A stretch of 64,000 nucleotides of DNA from the NCBI GenBank assembly GCA_041751095.1, contig JBGSYC010000036.1:62001-126000 (forward strand). Reading direction: 5' to 3'. Shown here one piece after another: positions 1 through 9,018 of the stretch. The notes under the pieces were generated by a model. It was given only the letters and a program-made list of their open reading frames with translations, searched no databases and had not been told where the DNA came from. Every line of letters starts with the position of its first letter. Positions within the stretch are counted from its first letter, which is position 1. A program made the translations under genes and the position numbers. The DNA comes from JADCRZ01 sp041751095 (GTDB lineage Bacteria; Bacteroidota; Bacteroidia; Chitinophagales; Chitinophagaceae).

Positions 1-2
1 AA

Positions 3-572
3 AGTGAAGAAGGAATATTTGGCAACTGGCTTGAAAGATTAGCCATTTATATAAATGATTCGGTCTATATGGGACGCAAGGCTGGTATCGATGGTATTGA
101 TCTTGATTTTGATAAAGAGGATAAGCGTTATTTAGTAGCAATTAAGTCAGGGCCGAATTGGGGTAACGACAGTCAAATTAAAAAACTTACAGATCAATTC
201 AATACTGCAAAAAAGAGACTAAGTACTTCAGGGGCTATTTTAAACATCGTTTGTGTAAATGGTTGTTGCTACGGAAGGTCGAATGAAAGAAGTGAGTATA
301 AATCGTCAGGTAATTATTATAAAATATGCGGAGAAAGATTTTGGGAGTTGATTTCCGGCGACCCGCAGTTATACATTGAATTGATTGAACCTTTAGGTAA
401 AGAAGCAGACGAAAAAAATAAAGAATTTAATGAATCTTACGGAAAATTGGTAAATAGATTAACTAAGGAATTTTTAGAGAATTTTTGCATGGAAGATGGG
501 AGTATTCATTGGAAAAAGCTCATAATTTTTAATTCTTCCACTCCACCCAACATCGAAACTTTAAAAATATAA
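3..572 (+). CDS. PmeII-family type II restriction endonuclease, C-terminal part (cut by window edge)
   Basis: The reading frame is open from the first complete codon of the window, so the real start lies upstream and only about 189 residues are visible. The segment GIDGIDLDFD followed by LVAIKSGPNWGNDSQ is a pattern I associate with PmeII-family type II restriction endonucleases, where the D...xxK part would belong to a PD-(D/E)xK-like nuclease core. A Cys-containing stretch (CVNGCCYGRSN) and FWELISGD follow. Such an enzyme cuts unmodified DNA and should be paired with a DNA methyltransferase, which would have to be left of the window. The base composition is AT-richer than that of eno next door, which fits an acquired gene. 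The family name comes from recalled motifs and is moderately certain. Confidence 0.6.
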   Translation, partial: SEEGIFGNWLERLAIYINDSVYMGRKAGIDGIDLDFDKEDKRYLVAIKSGPNWGNDSQIKKLTDQFNTAKKRLSTSGAILNIVCVNGCCYGRSNERSEYKSSGNYYKICGERFWELISGDPQLYIELIEPLGKEADEKNKEFNESYGKLVNRLTKEFLENFCMEDGSIHWKKLIIFNSSTPPNIETLKI

Positions 573-630
573 GTGTGAAATCACTTAATATTACAACTGG
601 TTAATTGTATAAACTAATCTCAAACCAATT

Positions 631-1920
631 ATGAGCTACATCGCTGAAATCATTGCCAGGCAAATTTTAGATAGTCGCGGTAATCCCACCGTAGAAGTTG
701 ATGTAATAACGGAAGACAACATTCTCGGGAGAGCCGCAGTGCCCAGTGGCGCCAGCACCGGTGTTCATGAAGCAGTGGAATTGCGTGACAACGACAAGAA
801 ACTATATGGCGGAAAAGGCGTGCTTACGGCAGTAGAGAATGTCAATAAGAGTATCGCCGAAAAGCTTGTAGGTCGCGAAGTGGCTGACCAGGCGGGCATA
901 GACAACGAAATGATCGCGTTAGACGGTACCGGTAACAAAGGCAAACTGGGGGCTAATGCCATGCTTGCCGTGAGTATGGCTGTTGCGAAAGCAGCGTCAC
1001 AGGAAGCTGAATTGCCTTTGTTTCGTTACATAGGTGGCACAAACGCCAAAACCCTGCCTATACCTATGATGAATATCCTTAACGGAGGCGCTCATGCTGA
1101 TAATAAAATTGATTTCCAGGAATTTATGGTCATGCCAATAGGGGCCGATTCGTTCAGTGAAGGACTACGTTGGGGAGTCGAGATCTTTCACGCACTAAAA
1201 TCAGTTTTAAAAAAGAAAGGTTATTCAACCAATGTAGGCGACGAAGGAGGTTTTGCTCCGGATATCCAAAGCAATGAAGAGGCTATTGACACGGTGATGA
1301 CCGCGATCAGCGCTGCAGGATTCAGTGCGGGAAAAGATGTAGCCATAGCCCTTGACCCCGCGGTGAGCGAAATGTTCGACAGTAACAAGATGGAATACCA
1401 TTTTCATAAATCAGATGGAAAAAGACTCTCCGTTGAAAAAATGGTGGACTATTGGGCCAACTGGGTGAAAAACTTTCCCATCGTATCAATCGAAGACGGC
1501 ATGGCGGAAGATGACTGGGACGGCTGGAAGCTGCTTACAGAGACCTTAGGAAAAAAGATCCAGTTGGTGGGTGACGACCTTTTTGTAACCAATGTGGAAA
1601 GGCTGCAAAAAGGGATCGACAGAGGGATTGGCAATGGGTTGCTGGTAAAGGTTAACCAGATTGGTACCATTACGGAAACAATAAATGCAGTAACCCTTGC
1701 CCAACATAACGGGTACAATACCATTATGAGCCACAGGAGCGGAGAAACTGAAGATACAACGATCGCCGACCTTGCAGTGGCGTTAAACTGCGGTCAGATT
1801 AAAACAGGTTCAGCAAGCCGCACAGACCGTATTGCCAAATATAACCAACTGATCAGGATCGAGGAATCTCTCGGCAGCAGTGGAGTTTTCCCGAAAGGAA
1901 AAATCAGGTTTGGGAAATAA
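631..1920 (+). CDS. eno: Enolase (phosphopyruvate hydratase)
   Basis: Converts 2-phosphoglycerate to phosphoenolpyruvate in glycolysis, in the cytoplasm. The 429-residue length is normal for bacterial enolase. Visible signatures are SGASTG near residue 39 (the mobile active-site loop), the metal-binding SIEDGMAEDD and GDD (314-316), catalytic Lys340 in LLVKVNQIGT, and the family signature SHRSGETEDT at 367-376. The ATG start gives the canonical N-terminus (I-x-x-I-x-A-R-x-I-L-D-S-R-G-N-P-T). An FtsB/DivIC-like gene follows on the same strand, an arrangement often seen in bacteria. A heptanucleotide tandem repeat starts 4 bp after the stop. Confidence 0.99.
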   Translation: MSYIAEIIARQILDSRGNPTVEVDVITEDNILGRAAVPSGASTGVHEAVELRDNDKKLYGGKGVLTAVENVNKSIAEKLVGREVADQAGIDNEMIALDGTGNKGKLGANAMLAVSMAVAKAASQEAELPLFRYIGGTNAKTLPIPMMNILNGGAHADNKIDFQEFMVMPIGADSFSEGLRWGVEIFHALKSVLKKKGYSTNVGDEGGFAPDIQSNEEAIDTVMTAISAAGFSAGKDVAIALDPAVSEMFDSNKMEYHFHKSDGKRLSVEKMVDYWANWVKNFPIVSIEDGMAEDDWDGWKLLTETLGKKIQLVGDDLFVTNVERLQKGIDRGIGNGLLVKVNQIGTITETINAVTLAQHNGYNTIMSHRSGETEDTTIADLAVALNCGQIKTGSASRTDRIAKYNQLIRIEESLGSSGVFPKGKIRFGK

Positions 1921-1923
1921 AGG

Positions 1924-1965
1924 GGTATGAGGTATGAGGTATGAGGTATGAGGTATGGGGTATTG
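1924..1965. repeat. Heptanucleotide tandem repeat (GGTATGA)n
   Basis: Four perfect GGTATGA units (1924-1951) are followed by two degenerate units, GGTATGG and GGTATTG. The array begins 4 bp after the eno stop codon. It is one of six period-7 arrays in this window. Confidence 0.95.
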
Positions 1966-2011
1966 TTTATGAATATAAATTGCAAATCTAAGATATCAAA
2001 TTGCTTATCTG

Positions 2012-2308
2012 ATGACAGTTCTATCCCACATCCCTTCATTGCTCAAAAACAAATACCTGTTAACGCTCATAGGTTTTGCCGCCTGGATGTTCTTCTTCGA
2101 CGACAGGGACATTGTCACTACGCATTTCCGGCACCCCCGTGAGTTTAAACTGCTTAAGCAAAGCAAGATTTACTATGAAGAGCAGATCCGCCAGACGAGC
2201 GAAGAACTAAACCAATTAAAATCAAATGCTGCAACCATTGAAAAGTATGCCAGGGAAAAGTACATGATGAAACGCGATAATGAAGACCTCTTTATAATCG
2301 CCCGCTAA
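2012..2308 (+). CDS. FtsB/DivIC-like septum formation initiator protein
   Basis: A 98-residue protein with the layout of the FtsB/DivIC family, which forms part of the FtsQLB divisome complex. It has a short cytoplasmic N-terminus, one membrane segment (about residues 15-30, LLTLIGFAAWMFFF) and a periplasmic coiled coil (about 45-75, EEQIRQTSEELNQLKSNAATIE). The family-typical C-terminal motif IEKYAREKYMMKRDNEDLFII follows the coil. In Bacteroidota this gene commonly follows eno, as here. The ATG at 2012 places the transmembrane helix at the expected distance from the N-terminus. Confidence in the family is high; which ortholog name applies (FtsB or DivIC) cannot be settled from sequence alone. 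Confidence 0.9.
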   Translation: MTVLSHIPSLLKNKYLLTLIGFAAWMFFFDDRDIVTTHFRHPREFKLLKQSKIYYEEQIRQTSEELNQLKSNAATIEKYAREKYMMKRDNEDLFIIAR

Positions 2309-2561
2309 TAGTCATTTAGATTTATTATTTTACCCTCCTGATTCTCAATTATTTCCTTAACTTTCCTCTGCATTATACCCTTAGACGAACATAGATAATA
2401 AATTAGGGGGCATAAGGGAGAGCAGCGATAGTAGTACTTACAAAAAGCGCATTATTTTTGACTTTATGCAATATCTACCTATTAGCTCCGTTTATCATTG
2501 TGGACGATCCGGAAAAAGGGACATTTTCGGTTATTTTTTAATGGATTAAATGGTTTTGCCT

Positions 2562-2792
2562 ATGACACTCTATACACCGGAGGATCTTTTGCAATATTTG
2601 TATAAAGAAACTTCTCCTCAACAGACAGCAGGGATCGAAAATGCATTAAAGGAAGACTGGGCACTGAGGGAAAAATTTGAGGTGATAAAAGCTTCCGTAA
2701 GCAGTTTAAATACAGTTATTGAATCACCCAGAACAGAAGTTGTTTTACGAGTTCTTAATTACGCGCGCGAAACAATGGTGCAACCCGCATAA
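2562..2792 (+). CDS. Small conserved hypothetical protein
   Basis: A 76-residue acidic, mostly helical protein starting MTLYTPEDLLQYLYKET. An in-frame ATG also exists 12 bp upstream at 2550; the second Met is preferred because the protein then begins with the apparently conserved T-P-E-D-L-L-x-Y-L-Y-x-E-T motif. No membrane segment, cysteine cluster or catalytic motif is visible. The overall look recalls the short N-terminal segment of anti-sigma factors without their zinc-binding residues, but no function can be assigned. It lies 52 bp upstream of nth on the same strand and may be cotranscribed with it. Confidence 0.7.
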   Translation: MTLYTPEDLLQYLYKETSPQQTAGIENALKEDWALREKFEVIKASVSSLNTVIESPRTEVVLRVLNYARETMVQPA

Positions 2793-2844
2793 TTTATCTA
2801 TTTAATATTGATTTTCTAATTTAGCAGTCATTGCATGTTTACCA

Positions 2845-3522
2845 ATGACAAGGAAAGAACGTTACCAATACGTAATCGCATATTTTCTACAACATACGCC
2901 TGACGCTGAGACAGAGTTAATCTTCGACGACCCTTTTCAGTTACTGGTATCCGTAATTTTATCTGCGCAATGCACAGATAAAAGAGTTAATCTAACCACC
3001 CCTTTCATTTTCGAAAAATATCCTGACCCGCAGGCCTTGTCCCAGGCAACATACGATGACCTCTTTTTCCTGATTAAAAGCATTTCTTACCCGGGTAACA
3101 AAGCAAGGCACCTTATCAGTATGGCAAAGATGCTGGTGGAGAAATTTGATGGCGTTGTACCTATGACGGTAGATGAATTGGTTCAATTGCCGGGAGTGGG
3201 ACGTAAAACTGCCAATGTAATAACTTCCGTGATCGATAAGCAACCCAATATGGCCGTAGATACTCATGTTTTCAGGGTTTCTGCTCGTCTGGGCCTGACA
3301 AATAAGGCAAAAAATCCCCTCGAAGCTGAAAAGCAGCTGGTACGTCATATACCAACACCGCTGATCCACAAAACGCACCACTGGCTTATCCTGCATGGAC
3401 GTTATATTTGCATAGCAAGAAACCCCAAATGTGCTGAATGCGGCCTAAAGCCGGTTTGCAGATTCTATCAGAAAAATATCACAAAAACCGGCATTGATAT
3501 CAGTGAAGGAGCCTTGAAATGA
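2845..3522 (+). CDS. nth: Endonuclease III (DNA glycosylase/AP lyase)
   Basis: Base-excision-repair enzyme that removes oxidised pyrimidines and nicks the abasic site. At 225 residues it has the normal length. The helix-hairpin-helix LPGVGRKTANV spans residues 115-125 with catalytic Lys121. The catalytic Asp is D139 in AVDTHVFRV. The [4Fe-4S] loop is complete with C189, C196, C199 and C205 (C-x6-C-x2-C-x5-C). The ATG start gives a standard N-terminus. No clear promoter was seen; it may be transcribed together with the small gene upstream. Confidence 0.98.
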   Translation: MTRKERYQYVIAYFLQHTPDAETELIFDDPFQLLVSVILSAQCTDKRVNLTTPFIFEKYPDPQALSQATYDDLFFLIKSISYPGNKARHLISMAKMLVEKFDGVVPMTVDELVQLPGVGRKTANVITSVIDKQPNMAVDTHVFRVSARLGLTNKAKNPLEAEKQLVRHIPTPLIHKTHHWLILHGRYICIARNPKCAECGLKPVCRFYQKNITKTGIDISEGALK

Positions 3523-3702
3523 TCAGCAACAGTTCCGATGTACATTTCGGTATTCATACACCGAAGCGTATGTCATTATCCATGCACGCATAAAACTCCC
3601 GTTGCAGCATCAACCAACGTTATTTCAACACGAAATCACCGGCTGACAACCCTGCTGCCCATACAGGATGTGTTCTAAATTGGCCTATCCAATTTGTTGC
3701 AC

Positions 3703-4620
3703 ATGCGTAAACTAATCGTGTATTCTTTAGTATCTGCCTCTTTGCTCATGACCAGCAGCCATGCCATTAGCCAGTATTATTTTTATAACAACGACTATTA
3801 TGAAGCCGATCTTACCATTGAAATTGGTGGTTCAGCAGGGGGTATGAACTGTTTAACCGATCTTGGAGGCAGGAAAGGAGCAGGCGGAAAGTTTATCAAA
3901 GATATCAATTGGAATAAAAGCAGGCCATGTGCGGGCTTGTACGCAGGGGTATATTACCGCAGTGCTATCGGCCTGCGTTTAGCTGTAAACCTCGGCGGGG
4001 TGGCTGCCTCCGATGATGTGTTAAAAAACGACCAATCTCTTGCTTACGCACGGTTTTTAAGAAACCTCAGCTTCAGGTCATCTGTGAGGGAAGCATTGCT
4101 GCTTGGAGAATTCCATCCGCTAATGGTAAATGGCAGTAAAGCCGGTTGCCCTGTAATTTCTCCGTACATATATGCGGGGATCGGGTATTTTGCCTTCAAC
4201 CCGGAAGCGCCAATCAACAACACCTGGATACGTCTGGCCGGCATGCATACGGAAGGCCAGGGTTTTAAAGAATATCCTGAAAGGAGAGCGTATCAGCTTA
4301 GCCAGTTTAACTTTCCTGTAGGTGCAGGACTCAAATATGAAGCTTCTCCCGTTTTTTGCCTCGGTCTTGAAGTAACCTACCGGGTGCTTGATACGGATTA
4401 TCTTGATGACGTTAGTAAAACTTACGTAAACCCGGAATTGTTCAGTAAGTATCTTCCTTCACCGGTTGCCGCCCTTGCCGAAGATCTTTCAGACCGTGGT
4501 TTGTCGCCCGCTGCCGGGAACCGCCAGCTAAATGAAAAAAGGGGTAACGACAAAAATGATGATGCCTATTTTAGCTTTGATCTTAAGCTGGCCGTGGTCA
4601 TTGGAAGACAAAGGCGGTAA
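3703..4620 (+). CDS. Outer-membrane beta-barrel protein, Bacteroidota type
   Basis: A 305-residue protein with a Sec signal peptide (MRKLIVYSLVSASLLMTSSHAISQ) and alternating hydrophobic/polar strands with Gly and aromatic residues: YEADLTIEIGGSAGGMN near the N-terminus, AGLYAGVYYRSAIGLRLAVNLGG in the middle, and a hydrophobic C-terminal strand. It resembles the outer-membrane barrel proteins common in Chitinophagaceae (DUF6089-like). ATG 3703 is chosen over a TTG three codons upstream because it gives a clean signal peptide. The exact function is unknown. Nothing in the immediate neighbourhood suggests a substrate. Confidence 0.75.
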   Translation: MRKLIVYSLVSASLLMTSSHAISQYYFYNNDYYEADLTIEIGGSAGGMNCLTDLGGRKGAGGKFIKDINWNKSRPCAGLYAGVYYRSAIGLRLAVNLGGVAASDDVLKNDQSLAYARFLRNLSFRSSVREALLLGEFHPLMVNGSKAGCPVISPYIYAGIGYFAFNPEAPINNTWIRLAGMHTEGQGFKEYPERRAYQLSQFNFPVGAGLKYEASPVFCLGLEVTYRVLDTDYLDDVSKTYVNPELFSKYLPSPVAALAEDLSDRGLSPAAGNRQLNEKRGNDKNDDAYFSFDLKLAVVIGRQRR

Positions 4621-4738
4621 TTTAACCTCATATATAGCCTTTTTATTCAGGAGTATTCAGCAACAATTGAACAGGCTTAGGTTAGAAGTTAAATATTATG
4701 AAATTCGCCTATATTAATGTTGGGCCTAAGCTACTTGA

Positions 4739-5086
4739 GCGATTAAAGCAGAAAGTGAATTGATTAATGCACCGGAACGTGTAAGAATTTTCTTTCTGCA
4801 TTTAGATAAAAGGTATTTGGAAAGAGTAGAAGTTTTGCCAGAATCCTATAAACTTGGACAAACTTATATTGACGAGAAAGTAGTAGGACAATCCAGCTCA
4901 AGCGATTGTATCCACATAGCCACAGCTACCCTTAATAAGGTTGACATTTTAATAAGTTGGAACTTCAAGCATATTGTTAACATTTTTCGTATCCGGGGCT
5001 ATAATTCTGTAAATTTACGTTTAGGACACGGGACACTTGAAATACGTTCACCAAGGGAAATTGTTGGTTATGAAAACGAAGGATAA
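4739..5086 (+). pseudogene. PIN-domain toxin, N-terminally truncated remnant
   Basis: The frame encodes the C-terminal two thirds of a PIN-domain ribonuclease toxin: IDEKVVGQSSSSDCIHIATATL with a conserved acidic residue, then DILISWNFKHIVN, and the tail LEIRSPREIVGYE. An in-frame TGA at 4736-4738 blocks extension upstream, and no frame in 4621-4736 encodes the expected N-terminal strand with its first catalytic Asp (a D-T/S-S/N motif). There is no ATG near the start of the open segment. The natural reading is a decayed toxin. A small intact partner-like gene overlaps its end by 17 bp. Confidence 0.7.
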
Positions 5087-5219
5087 AAAAGTAAAGGATT
5101 TTGACACAGTCAAAACCTTTCGTGATATCAAAGAGAAAATATCAAAGGACATTAAAGGTATGAGCTATGAGCAGTTCAAAGCATACCTGGCTGAGCGGAC
5201 ACTTAAGCCGCGAGCCTGA
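5070..5219 (+). CDS. Small antitoxin-like partner of the PIN remnant
   Basis: A 49-residue basic protein (MKTKDKKVKDFDTVKTFRDI, then IKGMSYEQFKAYLAER). The pattern x-F-D-x-V-K-x-x-R-x-I-K-x-K-I-S followed by G-M-S-x-E-x-x-x-x-Y-L is typical of the short proteins encoded directly downstream of this type of PIN protein. The ATG at 5070 overlaps the end of the PIN frame by 17 bp, suggesting former translational coupling. With the toxin broken it may now be an orphan. Its role as antitoxin is inferred from position and pattern only. Confidence 0.6.
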   Translation: MKTKDKKVKDFDTVKTFRDIKEKISKDIKGMSYEQFKAYLAERTLKPRA

Positions 5220-5416
5220 CAACCGCCAGCACGCAATAGACTTTGCGCCAGCAGGGCCTGACGTAAACGATCATCATCAACAATATGGCATCAATAGTCC
5301 CGGGCAGGACTTTTACTAATGAGCTTTAGTTGTTATCTACAAGAGATATTTTCAATCGGCATCCGCCCCGAGCGGACGTATATCAAATGCACTGCCGCCG
5401 CAAAGCCGTACCGTTC

Positions 5417-5450
5417 AAGACCCGTAACACTCCGGTGATGCGGGTCTTTC
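5417..5450. terminator. Hairpin, possible terminator
   Basis: An 8-bp perfect stem AAGACCCG / CGGGTCTT (5417-5424 and 5441-5448) with a 16-nt loop. The plus-strand side is only moderately T-rich afterwards. It lies between the toxin remnant (plus) and a small minus-strand gene, where a terminator would be useful. The rest of 5220-5481 shows nothing recognisable. Confidence 0.45.
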
Positions 5451-5481
5451 GGATACTTTTCTATCGGTTAGATAACCGTTC

Positions 5482-5727
5482 TTAAAAATATTCATCTATA
5501 TTTATAATGCCCAGATAGGGCTTAAGTTCTTCTGTAGAGGTAAAACAACGAAGCATAATTTTACCGTGGTCATGAGTCAGATAAAAGAACTCGACATAAA
5601 AAGAACCCATTTGATACAAGTCAAATAAAAACCCGTCGTCTTCCCTCGTGGCGATAAAAGTACCTTCTTTACTGATAACTGACTCCTGCTCTTCCTTCTC
5701 CAAAAAACTAAACTGATAAAGTGTCAT
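5482..5727 (-). CDS. Small conserved hypothetical protein
   Basis: An 81-residue soluble acidic protein (MTLYQFSFLEKEEQESVISKE at the N-terminus) with aromatic-rich beta-strand-like segments (GFLFDLYQMGSFYVEFFYL) and ending in INIDEYF. There is no signal peptide, membrane span or known motif. Proteins of this size and pattern are, as far as I recall, scattered in Bacteroidota. It stands alone, divergent from the FUSC gene with 287 bp between them; that gap shows no TAnnTTTG box on either strand. The function is unknown. Confidence 0.6.
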   Translation of the reverse strand: MTLYQFSFLEKEEQESVISKEGTFIATREDDGFLFDLYQMGSFYVEFFYLTHDHGKIMLRCFTSTEELKPYLGIINIDEYF

Positions 5728-6014
5728 ATTTCAAAAGGTAAGCTTTTAATGCTCGGTTAATCAATATGTTATAATCATATATATAGTGAATTATTCACGT
5801 GATGCTTACCGCCGCTTCCTTTTCAATTCCTACAGCAGGGGAACCGCCTGACACATCGGCCTGCATGCAGGGTTGGAAACCATGGCAGCTTAATGCTTTA
5901 TGCATTTATGCCTGCCAGGAATAATTAAGACCCCGGTCAATGCTTACCGCAGTACCGGCTGGCGGATATTGATAGTATCTTTAATCCGGGGCGACAAAAA
6001 GCTTTTCCTGCTTT

Positions 6015-8246
6015 ATGAATTTAGTACGAACATATAGAAGCTTCGTAAATAGTCACTACCTCACCGAGGGTATCCGCATGACCGCAGGTATACTGTTACC
6101 TGCTTTTGTGATGATTTATTTTAACAAGCTTGATACGGGCATTGTCCTTTCAGTGGGCGCCATGTGCGTAAGTGTCTCCGATACTGCGGGGCCGATCCAT
6201 CACAGGAGAAACGCTATGATGATCTGTAATGCCGCTATATTCCTTGTTTCCCTTGCTGTGGGATTAGCATCGCATTCATCATTTTTGCTGACGGCACTAT
6301 TTTTTGTATGCTGCTTTTTCTTTTCTATGCTCGGCGTTTATGGAGCAAGAGCCGGTTCTATTGGCTTCGCAGCACTTCTGATTATGGTTCTAAACCTTAA
6401 CCGGCATGGAAATGGAAGAGAGGCGTTGTTGAACGCTACATATCTCATGGCCGGAGGAGTATGGTATATGATGTTCAGCATTGCGCTTTACAGGATCATG
6501 CCGCATAAACTCATTCAACAGGTAATTGGAGATTACATCGAGGGCATTGCCATTTATCTTCGCACGCGTGCATCTTTTTACAAAAATGGGGTAGACTACG
6601 AAGCTGCTTACGCCTCGCTTCTGCACCAGCAGGTAAATGTTCAGGAAAAACAAGACCTGGTGCATGAGTTGTTATTCAAAAACAGCACGATCGTTAATCA
6701 ATCTACAGGTACCGGTCGTATCCTCGTGATGATTTACCTCGACGCCGCCGATCTTTTTGAAAAAGTGATGACATCATTTCTGGATTACAGACTATTGCAT
6801 AAATACTTTGATGAAACATTAATACTGCAGAAATTTCATGATCTGGCCGCTGAATTTGCAGCTGAGCTTGATAATATCGGGATAGCGCTAAAAAGCAGGG
6901 ATGCGTCCCGGGAGAATAGCGGCCTGATAGAAAAGATAAAAGAAACACGTTCGTATTTTAATGAATTGAGGGTTGGCCTTATGAACTCAGAAAATATTGA
7001 AGGCTTTATCAGCCTGAGGTATATTCTCGAGAATATTGAAGATATCGGGGAACGCATCAGGATATTACACCGGTATACTACCTATGACCGCAAACTCGGT
7101 AAACGAATAAAATTAAAATCAGATTTTGGAGAACCAGTATCCCACCAGGACATAACCCCTCAGATATTTATTGATAACCTGACTTTTGATTCCAATATCT
7201 TCCGGCATTCACTACGGGTGAGCATCGCCGTGATAGCAGGATACCTGGTCTCGAAATTTTTCCCCCTGGGGCATGGATACTGGATCCTCCTCACGATCAT
7301 TGTAATTTTGAAGCCCGCCTATAGCCTCACCAAGCAAAGAAACCGCGACAGGCTTATCGGAACCTTCTGCGGTGTTATCCTGGGCATTATAATCCTTTAC
7401 TTCATAAAAAATAATACCACCCTGTTAATCATCATGATCATCCTAATGGCGGGAACGTATACTTTTATACGCCGGCACTATTTTGTGGGAGTTTTATTAC
7501 TGACACCATATATTATTATATTTTTTCACCTCCTGAACCTTAATGATTTTAAGACCGTTTTTGCCGACAGGATAATTGATACGGTAATCGGTTCAATGAT
7601 TGCTTTTGTTGCAAGCATATCAGTGATACCCGGTTGGGAGCGCAAAACCATTAAAGCCCTGATGACTAAAATGCTGGAGCAAAACCGTGACTATTTCAAA
7701 GCCGTAACCATCTCCCTTGCAAAAAACCACCCGGTTGTTCCCATCTCGCATAAGACAGCAAGAAAGAACGCTTATGTTGCCCTGGCGAACCTGTCCGATG
7801 CATTCAGCAGGATGACGTCGGAACCTAAAAGCCAGCAAAAAGATATTGAGCAAATTAAAAAATTTGTTGTTTTAAACCACAGGCTTGCATCGCACATTGC
7901 CACCTTATCATATTACCAGCAATCGCAGGCAACAACTCATTATTCAGCAGAGGCAATTGAAAATGTCATCAACCACATAACCCGTAATTTAGATTATGCT
8001 GCAAAAGGTTTACTGAACGAACAGGAGGAAAGTAAAGATATGGCCGGCAGGGAATCAATAACGAAGCTGAATGAGGAAGCAAATATCCTGCTGGAAAGAA
8101 GAAGAGCCGAACTACAACAGGGCAAACTGGAAACAGCCACCAAAGAGCTGTTATCAGAACTGAAATCATTTACAGATCAGTTCAATTTTATTTACAGGAT
8201 CGTAGAAGACATGAGAAAGATTGTTAACCAGCTACCGTTGGAGTAA
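6015..8246 (+). CDS. FUSC-family inner-membrane protein (YccS-like)
   Basis: A 743-residue integral membrane protein with the duplicated plan of the FUSC/YccS family. An N-terminal block of about six hydrophobic segments (residues ~20-165) is followed by a cytoplasmic helical region (~170-395). A second membrane block (~395-540, with the FUSC hallmark GHGYWILLTIIVILKP) and a charged helical C-terminal domain complete it. Relatives include fusaric-acid efflux components and aromatic-acid exporters, but the substrate here cannot be told. No HlyD-like or outer-membrane partner lies next to it, so it probably acts as a single-component inner-membrane protein. Confidence 0.9.
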   Translation: MNLVRTYRSFVNSHYLTEGIRMTAGILLPAFVMIYFNKLDTGIVLSVGAMCVSVSDTAGPIHHRRNAMMICNAAIFLVSLAVGLASHSSFLLTALFFVCCFFFSMLGVYGARAGSIGFAALLIMVLNLNRHGNGREALLNATYLMAGGVWYMMFSIALYRIMPHKLIQQVIGDYIEGIAIYLRTRASFYKNGVDYEAAYASLLHQQVNVQEKQDLVHELLFKNSTIVNQSTGTGRILVMIYLDAADLFEKVMTSFLDYRLLHKYFDETLILQKFHDLAAEFAAELDNIGIALKSRDASRENSGLIEKIKETRSYFNELRVGLMNSENIEGFISLRYILENIEDIGERIRILHRYTTYDRKLGKRIKLKSDFGEPVSHQDITPQIFIDNLTFDSNIFRHSLRVSIAVIAGYLVSKFFPLGHGYWILLTIIVILKPAYSLTKQRNRDRLIGTFCGVILGIIILYFIKNNTTLLIIMIILMAGTYTFIRRHYFVGVLLLTPYIIIFFHLLNLNDFKTVFADRIIDTVIGSMIAFVASISVIPGWERKTIKALMTKMLEQNRDYFKAVTISLAKNHPVVPISHKTARKNAYVALANLSDAFSRMTSEPKSQQKDIEQIKKFVVLNHRLASHIATLSYYQQSQATTHYSAEAIENVINHITRNLDYAAKGLLNEQEESKDMAGRESITKLNEEANILLERRRAELQQGKLETATKELLSELKSFTDQFNFIYRIVEDMRKIVNQLPLE

Positions 8247-8604
8247 TAACGGAGGATAACTTTTTTGAATAACCGGCAATATGCCGCGGACCGGCAAATT
8301 CTACTGTTGAACTAAACCTTCGGTAGCCTTCCTGCTTAATTTATAGTGCAGACCTTAGTTAGTTGTTCAAAGAAAAACTACAACGATGGTTAACACAGTA
8401 AAGACAGTACAACACCATCTTGTCTCAGGCAAAGAAGGGCGTTGCAACTGTACACTTTGCTTTTCGTTCTTCTCAAAAATGTCGGTTCGTTCCAATTTCA
8501 TTCGCGTCGTAAAATGGCAGGTAACGTGGACGGCTTTAAAAACTGCTCTTCAGCCACGTTCCGTCGGCCGCCATATTGCAAACACTCATGTTGGGCGTTC
8601 GTGC
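8247..8604. other. Non-coding spacer at the left end of the accessory island
   Basis: About 358 bp with no convincing gene; short open frames here lack family features. It contains an inverted pair AACGTGG (8523-8529) / CCACGTT (8554-8560). It ends in GTTGGGCGTT (8590-8599), a sequence closely matched by GTTCGGCGTT at the right end of the island (11541-11550). The stretch CCGCCATATTGCAAACAC (8569-8586) recurs in altered form as CTGCCATTTTCCAAACAC at 9399-9416. Confidence 0.55.
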
Positions 8605-9018
8605 TTATTTGTTCAGCAACTCAAACAATTCTTTCGGGGACACAATTTTCGTCCCTTTGTATTCAATCATCGTAAAATCGTTCGTGTTACCGGTTACGAT
8701 GTAGTCTGCATGGCATGTCTCAGCCAGTTCCAATAGCCGGTTGTCAGCCAGATCATTGATAATATTTAAACTGACTACGGGATTAAGTCTCAGTGCTCGG
8801 TTTTCAAGGTCCGCAAGCAGTGTCTGCGCTCTAAAATGAAAATCTGGAAACTTTCTAAATTTTTCACGGTTTAATACCTCAACGTACTCGGCGAAAAGTG
8901 GTTCCGACAGGCAAAATTGTAAACTGTCGTCTGCTAAAATCCGGTCAACAATGAAATAGGGATAGTTTCGCTGAATGAGGGCGGAAACAAGCACGTTGGT
9001 GTCAAGAATTAGCCGCAT
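8605..9018 (-). CDS. PIN-domain toxin of a toxin-antitoxin pair
   Basis: A 137-residue PIN-domain protein, probably a ribonuclease toxin of the 'putative toxin component, PIN family' group. The first catalytic Asp lies in MRLILDTNVLVSAL at the N-terminus, followed by the central acidic residue in EPLFAEYVEVL. The C-terminal D-x-x-L-L-x-x-A pattern appears in DLADNRLLELAETCHADYIVTGNTNDF, including the second acidic cluster. The length is normal. Its ATG lies inside the end of the upstream antitoxin gene (17-bp overlap), so the two are probably translationally coupled. All key acidic residues seem present, so it looks functional. Confidence 0.9.
   Translation of the reverse strand: MRLILDTNVLVSALIQRNYPYFIVDRILADDSLQFCLSEPLFAEYVEVLNREKFRKFPDFHFRAQTLLADLENRALRLNPVVSLNIINDLADNRLLELAETCHADYIVTGNTNDFTMIEYKGTKIVSPKELFELLNK

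Noticed and set aside
8386..8736. 116-codon plus-strand frame overlapping the PIN toxin gene
   Set aside because: It is Cys/Phe/Arg-rich without family features, and half of it lies opposite a real PIN gene.
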